Shown: piece by piece, positions 15,689 to 24,349 of the stretch
Numbering within the stretch: position 1 is the first letter of the stretch
Layout of the letters: each line of letters opens with the position of its first letter
Assembly (NCBI GenBank): GCA_002305255.1
Contig: DBQN01000076.1
Coordinates: 27,988-91,987, forward strand
Source: Firmicutes bacterium UBA1393
Lineage (GTDB): Bacteria; Bacillota; DTU025
DNA: 64,000 nucleotides
Direction: 5' to 3'
Translations under genes and position numbers: made by a program
Notes under the pieces: model-generated
The model's input: only the letters and a program-made list of their open reading frames with translations
What the model was told of the DNA's origin: nothing
Databases searched by the model: none

Positions 15689-17692
15689 TCAGTCGTCGCC
15701 GGCCTCCGCACGCCTCTGGGCTTCCAGTGCCCGCTCCCAACTGGAGTAGAGCTCCTCGAGTTCTGCCGACGCCCGGCGATGCTCTGTCACTGTGGCCCGT
15801 GCGCGTTCTCCGTCGGCGTAGAGATCCTCTGAGGCGAGCGCCGCCTCGAGCTGAGCTATACGTGACTCGAGCTCTACAATGAGCCCTTCCAGCCTCTGAG
15901 CCTCTGCCCTCTCAGGGCTTAGCGCCGCGCCCTTCCGCCCGCGCCTTCTCGCCTGAGCCTGAGCTCCGGCCCTGGTGCTGGCGTTCGCTCGGGGGTGCCA
16001 CCCCGCTGCCTCTGCCTGCTGCCGCGCGGACCGCGCCTGCGTCGGAGCCTGCGACTGCAGCTCTGCCTGCGCCTGGGCCTGCGCCATCAGGGTCTCGCGG
16101 TAGAACGAGTAGTTGCCCTCAAATAATCGCCACTGGCCGTCGGATATCTCCAGCGTTCTGGTGACGATCTGATCGAGGAAATACCTGTCGTGGCTCGCGC
16201 ATATGACGGTGCCGTCAAACTCCGAAACAGCCTGCTCCAGCGCATGCCTTGACTCCATGTCGAGATGGTTCGTGGGCTCATCCAGGATCAGAAGGTTGCA
16301 TCCCGCCAGCACGAGCTTGGCCAGGACCAGCCTGGTGCGCTCGCCGCCTGAAAGCACCTTGACCTGCTTGTATACCTCTTCACCGCCGAACATGAAGCGC
16401 GCAAGATACGATCTGGCTTCGCCGGAGGTCCAGTCGCGCGAGCGGTACACCTCATCGAGCACTGTGCCTTCATCGTTCAGGCCCTCGACATCCTGCCGCA
16501 GGATACCCAGTCTCACATTTTCACCCAGCGCCACGCTGCCTGAATCAGGCGCAAGGTCTTGAGAGATGATCCTCAGGAAAGTGGTCTTGCCTGAGCCATT
16601 GGGGCCTACCACGCCAAGACGTTCACCGCGTTCAAGCACAAGGTCTAGCCCGCTGAAGAGCTGCTTAGTCCCAAATCCTTTCGAGATGCGCTGAGCTACC
16701 ACCGCCAGCCTGCCCGTACGCTCGGCCTTGCCGAAGCTAACCTTCATTGCCTTGTCGCTTGTGACGGGCCTCTTTATGCGTTCTATTCGTGCCAGCATCT
16801 TCTCGCGTGAGGCAGCCATGGTGGTGCGGTTGCCAGCCTTGTAGCGGCGCACGTAATCTTCGAGCTTGGCGATGAGCTCTTGCTGCCGGCGGAAATCCTC
16901 GGCCTGCCGCTCGAGCGCCATCTCACGTTGCGCCACAAAGCAAGTGTAGTTGCCGTTGTACTCCTTTAGCCCGTTGTCGTCCATGTGCCAGATGCGGTTC
17001 ACACAGGCATCCAGGAAGTGGCGGTCGTGGGACACGACTATGACGGCTCCTCTGAATGAGCGCAAGTAGTCTTCGAGCCACTCTATGGCAGCGACGTCGA
17101 GGTGGTTGGTGGGTTCGTCTAGGAGCAGCACGTCGGGGTCGGAGGCGAGCATGCGCGCGAGCGCCACTCTCACCTTCTGCCCTCCGCTTAGAGTATCGAT
17201 CACCGACTCCAGGTCAGGCTCGCGGAATCCAAGCCCGAAGAGGGTGGTCCGGATGCGCACGTCTTGATCGTATCCGCCGGCCAACTCGAACTCATGCTCC
17301 AGCTGGGAGTAGCGCTTCATCAGCCTGTCAAGGCTCGTCGCATCCTCGGCGCCGCCCGCGGAATGAGCCATCTGCTGCTCTATCTGGCGCATCTCGCCGC
17401 CGATGCGGGCAGCATGTGAGAAGGCGGCGACCATCTCCTCATACAGCGTGTTTCCTGAGGTGTATTCGAACCCCTGCGACAGGTAGCCGACGGTGGCCGC
17501 AGGCGCTATGCTCACAGAACCGGAGTCCCAGTCTTCAGTGCCTGAGATGATCCTGAGCAGTGTCGTTTTGCCTGTGCCGTTTCGGCCAATAAGCCCCACG
17601 CGCCAGCGCTCCTCAAGTGTTGCAGTGACGTCGCGGAAGAGCAGATCGGAACCGAAATACTTCGTTACTGATCTGAGCTCGATCAGGGGCAA
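15689..17692 (-). CDS. ABC-F family ATPase (YdiF/Uup-like)
   Basis: Soluble twin ATPase acting on the ribosome rather than a transporter. 667 residues: ABC1 (GRNGTGKTTLLR Walker A; LSGGQKVRVALARML; LLLDEPTNHLD), an interdomain linker with charged helices (about 240-320), ABC2 (GPNGSGKTTFLR; LSGGERTRLVLAKL; LILDEPTNHLD), then a C-terminal Gln/Ala-rich spacer and a coiled coil (RLEGLIVELESRIAQLEAAL). No membrane segments. The C-terminal coiled coil matches the YdiF/Uup branch. Start TTG 17692 with GAAGGTG at 8 bp. It begins 5 bp after folE2. Members assist stalled ribosomes or ribosome assembly or give antibiotic protection; which applies here cannot be told. Confidence 0.9.
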   Translation of the reverse strand: MPLIELRSVTKYFGSDLLFRDVTATLEERWRVGLIGRNGTGKTTLLRIISGTEDWDSGSVSIAPAATVGYLSQGFEYTSGNTLYEEMVAAFSHAARIGGEMRQIEQQMAHSAGGAEDATSLDRLMKRYSQLEHEFELAGGYDQDVRIRTTLFGLGFREPDLESVIDTLSGGQKVRVALARMLASDPDVLLLDEPTNHLDVAAIEWLEDYLRSFRGAVIVVSHDRHFLDACVNRIWHMDDNGLKEYNGNYTCFVAQREMALERQAEDFRRQQELIAKLEDYVRRYKAGNRTTMAASREKMLARIERIKRPVTSDKAMKVSFGKAERTGRLAVVAQRISKGFGTKQLFSGLDLVLERGERLGVVGPNGSGKTTFLRIISQDLAPDSGSVALGENVRLGILRQDVEGLNDEGTVLDEVYRSRDWTSGEARSYLARFMFGGEEVYKQVKVLSGGERTRLVLAKLVLAGCNLLILDEPTNHLDMESRHALEQAVSEFDGTVICASHDRYFLDQIVTRTLEISDGQWRLFEGNYSFYRETLMAQAQAQAELQSQAPTQARSARQQAEAAGWHPRANASTRAGAQAQARRRGRKGAALSPERAEAQRLEGLIVELESRIAQLEAALASEDLYADGERARATVTEHRRASAELEELYSSWERALEAQRRAEAGDD

Positions 17693-17697
17693 TGGGG

Positions 17698-18486
17698 CTA
17701 CACCTTCTTCTTGGCTTCCACGTGGCTCGCAAACGCCGAGTGATTGTGGATCGACTCAAAGCTCTCGCACTCAACGCTGAACCAGCGCACCCTGGGCTCA
17801 GCTCTGAGGGCGAGGACCACGTCTCGCAGGATGTCTTCAACGAACTTAGGGTTCGAGTAGGCGGCTTCGGTGACGAACTTCTCGTCTTCCCGCTTGAGCA
17901 GGGGGAATATCTCGCAGCTGCCTGTAGTCTCGAGCATCAGGATAAGGTCTTCTATCCATAGAAAGCCGGCGGAGCTGAAACGTACCCTCGCCCTCACCAT
18001 TGACCTCTGGTTGTGCGCGCCAAAGTCGCTTATCTCCTTACTGCAGGGGCAGCAGGAAGTGACAGGCACTTCGACTCCCAGAGTGAAGGTGACCTTGTCG
18101 TCGTCGATGTCGCCTATGAACTCGCAGTTGTAATCGAGTACGCTCGGCCGCTTGCTCACCGGGGCTGTCTTGCCCACGAAATACTTGAACCTGATGGAGA
18201 GCTGGGCCTTGCGCGCCGACAGGGCTGAGCAGGTGTCTCTCAGAACCGATGATATCTGAACATTCGAGAGGGGCTCGCCAATCCAGCCGCTCAGAACCTC
18301 GATGAACCGCGACATGTGAGTGCCCTTGAACTGCATGGGCAGTTCCACCGAGAGGGACACGTTGCCCAGAACCGACTGGTAGCCGCCGCTCTTCTGGGCG
18401 ATCTTCAGCGGCAGGTGCACGTGCTTGACGCCAACCTGCTGTATGTCTATCCCCCTTGTATCAGGACTGCTCTGCACATCCTTCAT
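17698..18486 (-). CDS. folE2: GTP cyclohydrolase FolE2 (type IB)
   Basis: Converts GTP to 7,8-dihydroneopterin triphosphate, the first step toward folate and queuosine-type deazapurines. 262 residues with the COG1469 hallmarks: GVKHVHLPL, VSLSVELP, VEVPVTSCCPCSKEISDFGAHNQRS (active-site Cys and His) and YSNPKFVEDILRDV with the conserved Glu-equivalent region. FolE2 enzymes work with several metals and often replace zinc-only FolE under zinc limitation. Start ATG 18486 with GAGGAGG at 6 bp. First gene of a long minus-strand run with the ABC-F ATPase, TldD/PmbA and methylthioadenosine salvage genes. No Zur-like operator was recognised upstream. Confidence 0.93.
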   Translation of the reverse strand: MKDVQSSPDTRGIDIQQVGVKHVHLPLKIAQKSGGYQSVLGNVSLSVELPMQFKGTHMSRFIEVLSGWIGEPLSNVQISSVLRDTCSALSARKAQLSIRFKYFVGKTAPVSKRPSVLDYNCEFIGDIDDDKVTFTLGVEVPVTSCCPCSKEISDFGAHNQRSMVRARVRFSSAGFLWIEDLILMLETTGSCEIFPLLKREDEKFVTEAAYSNPKFVEDILRDVVLALRAEPRVRWFSVECESFESIHNHSAFASHVEAKKKV

Positions 18487-18674
18487 CCCGATTCCTCCTC
18501 AGCGGCCTGGGGCCTGACCCTATGCATGTTCTACGGACGTCGTCAGTATCCCTGCATAGCCCCTGACAAGCGGTAGACTGGTGGCACCGGTGACAAAGGA
18601 CTTGAAGCCATGCTGTCGAATCAGGCTACTAGGCGTATGCGGCAACCAGCCATTAGGGAACAGGAGTGGTATGG

Positions 18675-21176
18675 ATGAGAGCGATGCTGCTGGGAGCGGG
18701 CGAAGGCACCCGCCTCAGGCCGATAACTGCCACGCGCCCCAAACCTATGATTCCCATAGCCAACCGTCCGATAATGGAGCACATACTGCTCCTGCTCAAG
18801 GAGCACGGCATCACAGAGGTCTTCTCTAACCTGTATTACCTGGCCGACCAGATCGAGACGTACTTCGGCGACGGTTCGGCGCTGGGAATGTCAGTGAAGT
18901 TCAAGGTGGAAGAGAAACTGCCCGGCACAGCAGGCGGTGTGAAGAACGTTGAGGACTTCTTCCCCGACACGTTCATGGTGGTTTCGGGCGATCTGCTCAC
19001 CGACTTCAATCTCACCGATGCTCTCGACTTCCACAAGCGTCAGGGCTCCATGGCTACGCTCTTGCTCACCAGGGTCGAGAGCCCTCTTGAGTACGGCGTG
19101 GTGATCGCCGACAAGGATGGCCGGGTGTCGCGCTTCCTGGAGAAGCCCGGCTGGTCGGAGGTGTTCTCCGACACGGTCAACTCAGGCATCTACATTCTCG
19201 AGCCTGAAGTGTTCGACTATATACCGGCAGGCGTTGACTTCGATTTCTCCAAAGACCTCTTCCCGCTCCTGCTGAAAGAGGGCCAGCCGATATTCGGCTA
19301 CGTGGCAGACGGCTATTGGTGTGACGTCGGCAGCATCGACAGCTACATCAAAGCCCAGGTGGACGCGCTATCCGGCAAGGTGAAGCTCAACGTGCCCGGC
19401 GAGCAGGTGATGCCCGGAGTGTGGGTGGGCCGCTCAGCCAAGATCAGCAGCCGGGCCGACCTGAAGGGTCCCCTGGTTCTCGGCGAGAACTGCGAGATCG
19501 CACCAGGCGCAAGGATCAGAGAGTACAGCGTTATAGGTGACAACGTGATCGTCGCGCCAAACTCGTTCGTGGTCAGGTCGACCGTGTACGGCAACTCCTA
19601 CATCGGCGAGGGTTCCATGGTATCGGGCAGCGTCATCTGCAAGAACGTCGTGCTCAAGGAGAGCGTGCGCGTGGGCGAAGGGGCCGTGGTCAGTGATGAC
19701 TCGATCCTGAACTCCTCAGTGAGTGTGAAGCCTGGAATCAGAGTATGGCCCTCAAAAGTCATCGACGAAGGCGTCGTGCTCTCCTCAAGCGTAGTGTGGG
19801 AGCAGAGGCTCCGCCGCGAACTCTTCAGCGAGGGCGTCATCTCAGGCCTGGTCAACTTCGAGTTCACTCCGGAGTTCGCCGTAAGGCTGGGCAGCGCCAT
19901 CGGTGCCACCATGAAGAAAGGCTCCAACGTGGTGGTCAGCCGCGACCCCAGCGCCACCGGGAGGATGATGAAGCGCGCCCTCGTGGCCGGCCTTTCAAGC
20001 GCAGGCGTGAACGTCTGCGACATCCAGGGCCAGCCGCTGCCGATACTCTGGCACATGCTCAAGCGCGACGCATATGCCACCGGCATACACACTTCCATAT
20101 CGCAGTCCAGCACAGAACGCCTCGATATCCAGGTATTCGACAAAGACGGAATGCCTCTTTCGCGGAACGACGAACGAAAGATCGAAACGCTGCTCTCACG
20201 TGAAGACCCTCGGCGGGCGAGTGCCAGTGAGGTAGGCGGGATCAACTACTTCCCGCGCGCAGTGGAGTATTACATTGAAGACTGTATGGCAAGGATCAAC
20301 GTCGAGGCCGCCAAGGCCAACAGGCTGAAAGCAGTTGTGGACTGCGGCTACGGTTTCGCGGGCACTATCGCCCCTTCGATCCTGGTGAAGATGGGCGTGG
20401 AGGTGACCAGCCTGAACGCCATCGACCAGCCGACCAAGATGCACAGGTCGGCCGCGGAGTTCGAGAGGGCCAAAGAAGACCTGGCCATGATAGTGAAGAC
20501 CGTCGGAGCCGATCTGGGCATTCTGATCGAACCGCAGGGTTCTCACATGCACGTCACCGACGACACGGGACGCGTGTTGACCAACCTAGAGCTCGCGTAT
20601 CTGTTCGCGCTACTCACAGTGAGAACGAAGGGCAAGGGATCGCGCGGAGTGGCGGTGCCCAGTTTCATGCCGCGTGTGTTCGTTCAGGCGCTAACGGCCA
20701 ATGGCGCGACGGTGTACCGCAGTCGCGCCCACTCGCGCTCCCTGGCCGACCTCGCGAGAACCAGCAAGTCAGCGATTGCCACCGATCTTGCCGGCGGGTT
20801 CATCTTCCCTGACCTACACAGCGGCTTTGATGCGATGTTCGGCGCGGCCAAGTTCGCTGAGCTGGTGGCGGTCGATTCGGCTCCACTGTCACAGCTGGTG
20901 CAGCTCATACCAGAGCACAACCTGCTCATGGACACCATGCCGTGCCCGTGGGAGCTCAAGGCCCAGGTCATGCGCGAGCTCCTGGCGAGGCTTGACGATC
21001 CCGCTGTAGACACGTTCGATGGCTACCGCCGGAACATCGATGATGACTGGTACATGGTGTTGCCTGATCCCGCACGTCCGGCCTTCAAGCTCTACGCCGA
21101 GGGAGGCACCAGGGCAAGGGCAGAAGCCATGCTGAGAAAGGCCAAGGAAGAGATCACCAGGGAGATCGAGAAGTAA
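18675..21176 (+). CDS. Sugar nucleotidyltransferase fused to a degenerate phosphomannomutase domain
   Basis: 833 residues. N-terminal NTP_transferase domain (about 1-235) with LLGAGEGTRLRPITATRPKPMIPI, the substrate loop KLPGTAGGVKN, VVSGDLLTDF (metal Asp) and FLEKPGW; then left-handed beta-helix hexapeptide repeats (about 250-370); then a phosphohexomutase-like domain. The mutase part lacks the usual TASHNP serine (here HTSISQSST), the DGDGDR metal loop (here IEPQGSHMHVTDD) and the GEMSGH sugar loop (here DLHSGFDAM). It is therefore probably an active mannose-1-phosphate guanylyltransferase or similar, with an inactive or regulatory mutase half. Such fusions are common in Bacillota and Actinobacteria. 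Start ATG 18675 with AGGAG at 8 bp; the frame opens at GTG 18666. Confidence 0.85.
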   Translation: MRAMLLGAGEGTRLRPITATRPKPMIPIANRPIMEHILLLLKEHGITEVFSNLYYLADQIETYFGDGSALGMSVKFKVEEKLPGTAGGVKNVEDFFPDTFMVVSGDLLTDFNLTDALDFHKRQGSMATLLLTRVESPLEYGVVIADKDGRVSRFLEKPGWSEVFSDTVNSGIYILEPEVFDYIPAGVDFDFSKDLFPLLLKEGQPIFGYVADGYWCDVGSIDSYIKAQVDALSGKVKLNVPGEQVMPGVWVGRSAKISSRADLKGPLVLGENCEIAPGARIREYSVIGDNVIVAPNSFVVRSTVYGNSYIGEGSMVSGSVICKNVVLKESVRVGEGAVVSDDSILNSSVSVKPGIRVWPSKVIDEGVVLSSSVVWEQRLRRELFSEGVISGLVNFEFTPEFAVRLGSAIGATMKKGSNVVVSRDPSATGRMMKRALVAGLSSAGVNVCDIQGQPLPILWHMLKRDAYATGIHTSISQSSTERLDIQVFDKDGMPLSRNDERKIETLLSREDPRRASASEVGGINYFPRAVEYYIEDCMARINVEAAKANRLKAVVDCGYGFAGTIAPSILVKMGVEVTSLNAIDQPTKMHRSAAEFERAKEDLAMIVKTVGADLGILIEPQGSHMHVTDDTGRVLTNLELAYLFALLTVRTKGKGSRGVAVPSFMPRVFVQALTANGATVYRSRAHSRSLADLARTSKSAIATDLAGGFIFPDLHSGFDAMFGAAKFAELVAVDSAPLSQLVQLIPEHNLLMDTMPCPWELKAQVMRELLARLDDPAVDTFDGYRRNIDDDWYMVLPDPARPAFKLYAEGGTRARAEAMLRKAKEEITREIEK

Positions 21177-21218
21177 GCCCCATCGCATCCTTCGCACCCT
21201 TCCCATTCACCCTCCACC

Positions 21219-21253
21219 GGCGGGCGCCTGTCATGTGGCAAGAGGCGCCCGCC
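21219..21253 (+). terminator. Strong hairpin between the sugar nucleotidyltransferase gene and dpaA
   Basis: Perfect 10-bp inverted repeat GGCGGGCGCC / GGCGCCCGCC (21219-21228, 21244-21253), 15-nt loop, followed by TTCGTCAT. It sits 42 bp after the stop of the upstream gene and 35 bp before dpaA, so it probably separates two transcripts. Confidence 0.6.
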
Positions 21254-21287
21254 TTCGTCATACATATCACTGGAAGGGGGCGATCAA

Positions 21288-22178
21288 ATGCCACGTCTCT
21301 CAGGGCTCAACTTGGCCTTACTCGGCGGCGATGCCAGAGAGGTGATGGCTGCCGCGGCGCTGGCAGACGCCGGCGCCTCCGTTCGATGCTTCGGCGTGCC
21401 GACAGAAGGCATGCGACGTGAAGTGGTAGTGGCCTCGTGCGCAGAGGACGCGGTATCGGGCGCCAAGGGTCTCATACTTCCCCTCGCCGGCACCGATGCC
21501 GAAGGCAACGTGAGGATAGCTGCACACCCGATCAAGTTGGACGAGGCTCTGCTCAGGAAGATGGCTGAAGAAGGCGTCGTGTTCACTGGTCAGATCAGCG
21601 AGGCAGTCAGACGTGCCTGCGCAACTCTGGGGCTTCGCCTAGTGGACACGGGGGCCGATGACGAGCTGGCCATCCTCAACTCCATCCCGTCGGCCGAGGG
21701 CGCAGTGCTCATGGCCATGCAGGCGACGCCAATCACCATTCACAACAGCCACTGCCTGGTGACGGGCATGGGCAGAACGGGGATGACCCTGACCAGGCTG
21801 CTTCTGGCCATGGGCGCCAGGGTGTGGGCCGCGGCCCGCAAAGGCCGCGACCGCGCCAGAGCCTTCGAGATGGGTGCCGTTCCTGTTGATGTGACCGAAA
21901 TCGCGGATTGCATCCCGCAGATAGACATCGTGTTCAACACCGTGCCGCCACCGACGCTGCTTATCGATCGTCCGCTCATTCTGGCGATGAAGCCGTCGGC
22001 AGTTGTGATAGATCTGGCCAGTTCACCTGGGGGAGTCGATTTCGCAGCGGCAGCAGAACGGGGTATCAAGGCTCAGTTGGCACCGGGGCTGCCGGGAAAA
22101 GTGGCCCCGGCCACTGCAGGCGCGATGCTCGCCCGAGTGCTGCCCGAGATCGTTGGGCGCGAGTTCGCCAAGGGGTGA
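21288..22178 (+). CDS. dpaA: Dipicolinate synthase subunit A
   Basis: Subunit of dipicolinate synthase, which oxidises the dihydrodipicolinate-derived precursor to dipicolinic acid, the calcium chelator of the spore core (made in the mother cell in B. subtilis). The 296 residues track SpoVFA throughout: ALLGGDAREV at the N-terminus, ILPLAGTDAEGNV, FTGQIS, ILNSIPSAEGAVLMAMQ, the Rossmann motif TGMGRTGMTLTRLLLAMGA (G160-G165), FNTVPP, IDLASSPGGVDF and APGLPGKVAP. Start ATG 21288 with GGAAGGGGG upstream. The normal partner dpaB is not next to it; an FAD-dependent oxidoreductase begins 4 bp after its stop. A CATACATAT upstream is reminiscent of sporulation -10 boxes but is unproven. Confidence 0.93.
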   Translation: MPRLSGLNLALLGGDAREVMAAAALADAGASVRCFGVPTEGMRREVVVASCAEDAVSGAKGLILPLAGTDAEGNVRIAAHPIKLDEALLRKMAEEGVVFTGQISEAVRRACATLGLRLVDTGADDELAILNSIPSAEGAVLMAMQATPITIHNSHCLVTGMGRTGMTLTRLLLAMGARVWAAARKGRDRARAFEMGAVPVDVTEIADCIPQIDIVFNTVPPPTLLIDRPLILAMKPSAVVIDLASSPGGVDFAAAAERGIKAQLAPGLPGKVAPATAGAMLARVLPEIVGREFAKG

Positions 22179-22182
22179 CACA

Positions 22183-23454
22183 ATGGCACCTGTCGTGGTA
22201 GTCGTCGGCGGAGGTTGGGCGGGATGCGCGGCAGCGGCTGCTGCGCGGCGGGCAGGAGCCCAGACGATTCTGATCGAACGCACCGATTTGCTGCTCGGCA
22301 CAGGCCTTGCCGGCGGCATCATGAACAACAACGGCCGTTTCACGGCAGCGCGCGAGCTGGAACTGATGGGAGGAGGGGCACTGTTCGATGTCATCGACAG
22401 AGTCACCCTCCATCGCAGGGTGAGCTTTCTCGGGCACAACCACGCCAGCCTCTACGATGTCGACAGAATCGAGGCGGCCGTAAGGATGGCGCTGAGCACT
22501 ATGGGGGTGACGCTCCTCACTCAAGCCAGAGGCGTTGACGTGGCGTGTCGGGAGAATCGCGTGACCAGTGTAGTGCTGGCTGACGGAAGGTGCATCCACG
22601 GTGATGCGTTCGTCGATGCCACAGGCACGGCGGGTCCGGCCTCCAACTGCTCAAGGGTGAGCGGTGCGTGCGTGATGTGCGTGCTCAGATGCCCAACCTT
22701 CGGCCCGCGCGTGAGCATCACCGCTAAGGCCGGTGCAGCCGAGATCACCAGCCCGCTCTTCCCTGCCATGAGCGGATCGTGCAAGCTTGTCAAGAGATCA
22801 CTCGCACCCTGGCTCTCGCGCAGGCTTGAAGAGGTGGGCAGCGTGGTCATTCCTGTGCCCAGGTACGTCGCACGAGAAGACCGCTTCGCGCACAAGGCGT
22901 GTCAACAGTATGCTCTGCCGGAGTTCTATGACAATATCGTGCTGCTAGACACCGGGCAGGCTAAGCTGATGGCGCCATACTTTCCTCTCGACCGCCTGCA
23001 GGCCATGGAGGGCTTCGAGAGTGCAGCCTTCGAGGACCCCAGAGCCGGCAGCCTCGGCAACTCCATCAGGTACAACATGATCACCCCTCATGACATGCAC
23101 CTGAAGGTGGACGGACTGGATAACCTGTTCTGCGCGGGAGAGAAGGCGGGATTGCTGGTCGGACATACCGAGGCCATCTGTACAGGCACCCTCGCCGGGC
23201 ACAACGCAGTCAGATGCGCACTGGGACTAGGGCTGATTCTGCCACCACCCATCACGGTGCTCGGTGACTTGCTGTCGTACATCGACGCGACGCTCAGGCC
23301 ACCGGTGGGCGTGCCGCAGAAGATTACCTGCGCAGGCGGAGCCTACTTCAGCAGGATGTACGACACCGGCCTGTACACCACTGACGTGAAGTGCATAGCT
23401 TCACGCGTGAGGCAGGCCGGCTGCGAGAACGTATTCAATCAGCGGCTGGCGTAG
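22183..23454 (+). CDS. FAD-dependent oxidoreductase coupled to dpaA
   Basis: 423 residues. N-terminal FAD-binding Rossmann fold VVVVGGGWAGCAAAAAARRAGAQTILIE (GxGxxG-type, residues 9-14), then GGIMNNNGRF, a substrate domain with a cysteine cluster (NCSRVSGACVMCVLRC), and the C-terminal FAD contact NLFCAGEKAGLLVGHTEAICTGTLAGHNA, which resembles the GidA/TrmFO and thiazole-type groups. It starts 4 bp after dpaA, so it is almost surely translated from the same message. An involvement in dipicolinate or another spore metabolite is inference from this coupling alone. A perfect 11-bp inverted repeat spans its stop codon. No exact family is assigned. Confidence 0.8.
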   Translation: MAPVVVVVGGGWAGCAAAAAARRAGAQTILIERTDLLLGTGLAGGIMNNNGRFTAARELELMGGGALFDVIDRVTLHRRVSFLGHNHASLYDVDRIEAAVRMALSTMGVTLLTQARGVDVACRENRVTSVVLADGRCIHGDAFVDATGTAGPASNCSRVSGACVMCVLRCPTFGPRVSITAKAGAAEITSPLFPAMSGSCKLVKRSLAPWLSRRLEEVGSVVIPVPRYVAREDRFAHKACQQYALPEFYDNIVLLDTGQAKLMAPYFPLDRLQAMEGFESAAFEDPRAGSLGNSIRYNMITPHDMHLKVDGLDNLFCAGEKAGLLVGHTEAICTGTLAGHNAVRCALGLGLILPPPITVLGDLLSYIDATLRPPVGVPQKITCAGGAYFSRMYDTGLYTTDVKCIASRVRQAGCENVFNQRLA

Positions 23455-23476
23455 CCACTCGACCACGCCAGCCGCT
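23441..23476. terminator. Hairpin at the convergent dpaA/TPM gene ends
   Basis: Perfect 11-bp inverted repeat AGCGGCTGGCG / CGCCAGCCGCT (23441-23451, 23466-23476), 14-nt loop containing the TAG stop of the oxidoreductase. It lies between convergent genes; probably a bidirectional end, though neither side has a T run. Confidence 0.5.
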
Positions 23477-23508
23477 CCATCGGGTCATCTACAACTCCGT
23501 CTACCAGA

Positions 23509-24336
23509 CTACCACTTGCCGCTTGCTCCGCCGCCTCCGGAACGGCCTCCACCGAAACCGCCGAAGCCGCCACCTGAGCTGCCACCTTTGCTGCCCCCGC
23601 CCCACTTGCCGCCTCCGCCCCAGATGGTAGGGGGGATGAACACGGGGGTCGCTGTGGATCGGCCCGAACCGCCGCCCGACGATGGTGGCTTTGGACCGCT
23701 GGAACCGTGCTTCTTGGCAGCTCTCGACACGATGGCAACTATGGCCAGGAACACCAGAAGCGCAAGGATGCCGGGAATGGGACTCTCCTTCTCCTCCTGC
23801 TCGTCCGGGCCCTGGCCCTCATACCCTTCGAGGCGCAGCTGGACCATGTTGATCGAATCGGCAATGGCTCCGGCCACGTCGCCGCGTTTCATTGCGGGAA
23901 CGAAGGCGTCATCTATGACCCTGCCCAAGAATGCGTCGGGAAGGTCGCCCTCGAGGCCGTAGCCTGTTTCGAATCTGACTTCGCGCTCCTCAGCGGCGAT
24001 CAACAGCAGAAGGCCGTTGTCTTTGCCGGCTTCGCCTATTCCCCATGCCTCGAACAGCTTCACGGCGTAGTCCTCAATGGTCCTGCCGCCCATGTTGCCG
24101 ACGGTGACCACGGCCATCTGTACACCTGTGCGTCGCCACAAGTCCACAAGGGTGTTCTCGATGACCTCCGCGCCATCGGTCGACAGCATCTTCCCAAGGT
24201 CATTCATGAGCCTGGGCGGATCAGGTTTGGCAGGGAGCGACTGGGCCCATGCGGCGAAGGGCGCCGCCGCCACCAGCGTCAACGCTAGCGCGACAGCCAT
24301 CGCCATCAGTGAAGCACGGGTCATGACTCGGTTCAT
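23509..24336 (-). CDS. TPM-domain membrane protein (YgcG-like)
   Basis: About 275 residues. Signal peptide at the start (hydrophobic to about 30, AAWA-QS), an extracytoplasmic TPM domain (LMNDLGKMLSTDGAEVIENTL, VVTVGNMGGRTIEDYAVKLFEAWGIG, NGLLLLIAAEEREVRFETGYGLEG), one membrane segment (IPGILALLVFLAIVAIVSRAA), and a cytosolic Gly/Ser-rich tail ending in repeated GGG-W/F/K units, as is usual for this family. ATG 24336 is preferred (GTAGG at 8 bp) over TTG 24342. It follows lemA by 13 bp; LemA plus TPM is a recurrent pair. Members have been linked to phosphatase activity or membrane protein quality control, with no settled role. Confidence 0.85.
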   Translation of the reverse strand: MNRVMTRASLMAMAVALALTLVAAAPFAAWAQSLPAKPDPPRLMNDLGKMLSTDGAEVIENTLVDLWRRTGVQMAVVTVGNMGGRTIEDYAVKLFEAWGIGEAGKDNGLLLLIAAEEREVRFETGYGLEGDLPDAFLGRVIDDAFVPAMKRGDVAGAIADSINMVQLRLEGYEGQGPDEQEEKESPIPGILALLVFLAIVAIVSRAAKKHGSSGPKPPSSGGGSGRSTATPVFIPPTIWGGGGKWGGGSKGGSSGGGFGGFGGGRSGGGGASGKW

Positions 24337-24349
24337 TCTCAACGCCTAC

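Noticed and set aside
21254..21287. Sigma-E or sigma-K promoter ahead of dpaA (CATACATAT)
   Set aside because: The -10 resemblance is partial and no matching -35 is present at the right distance; kept only as a remark.
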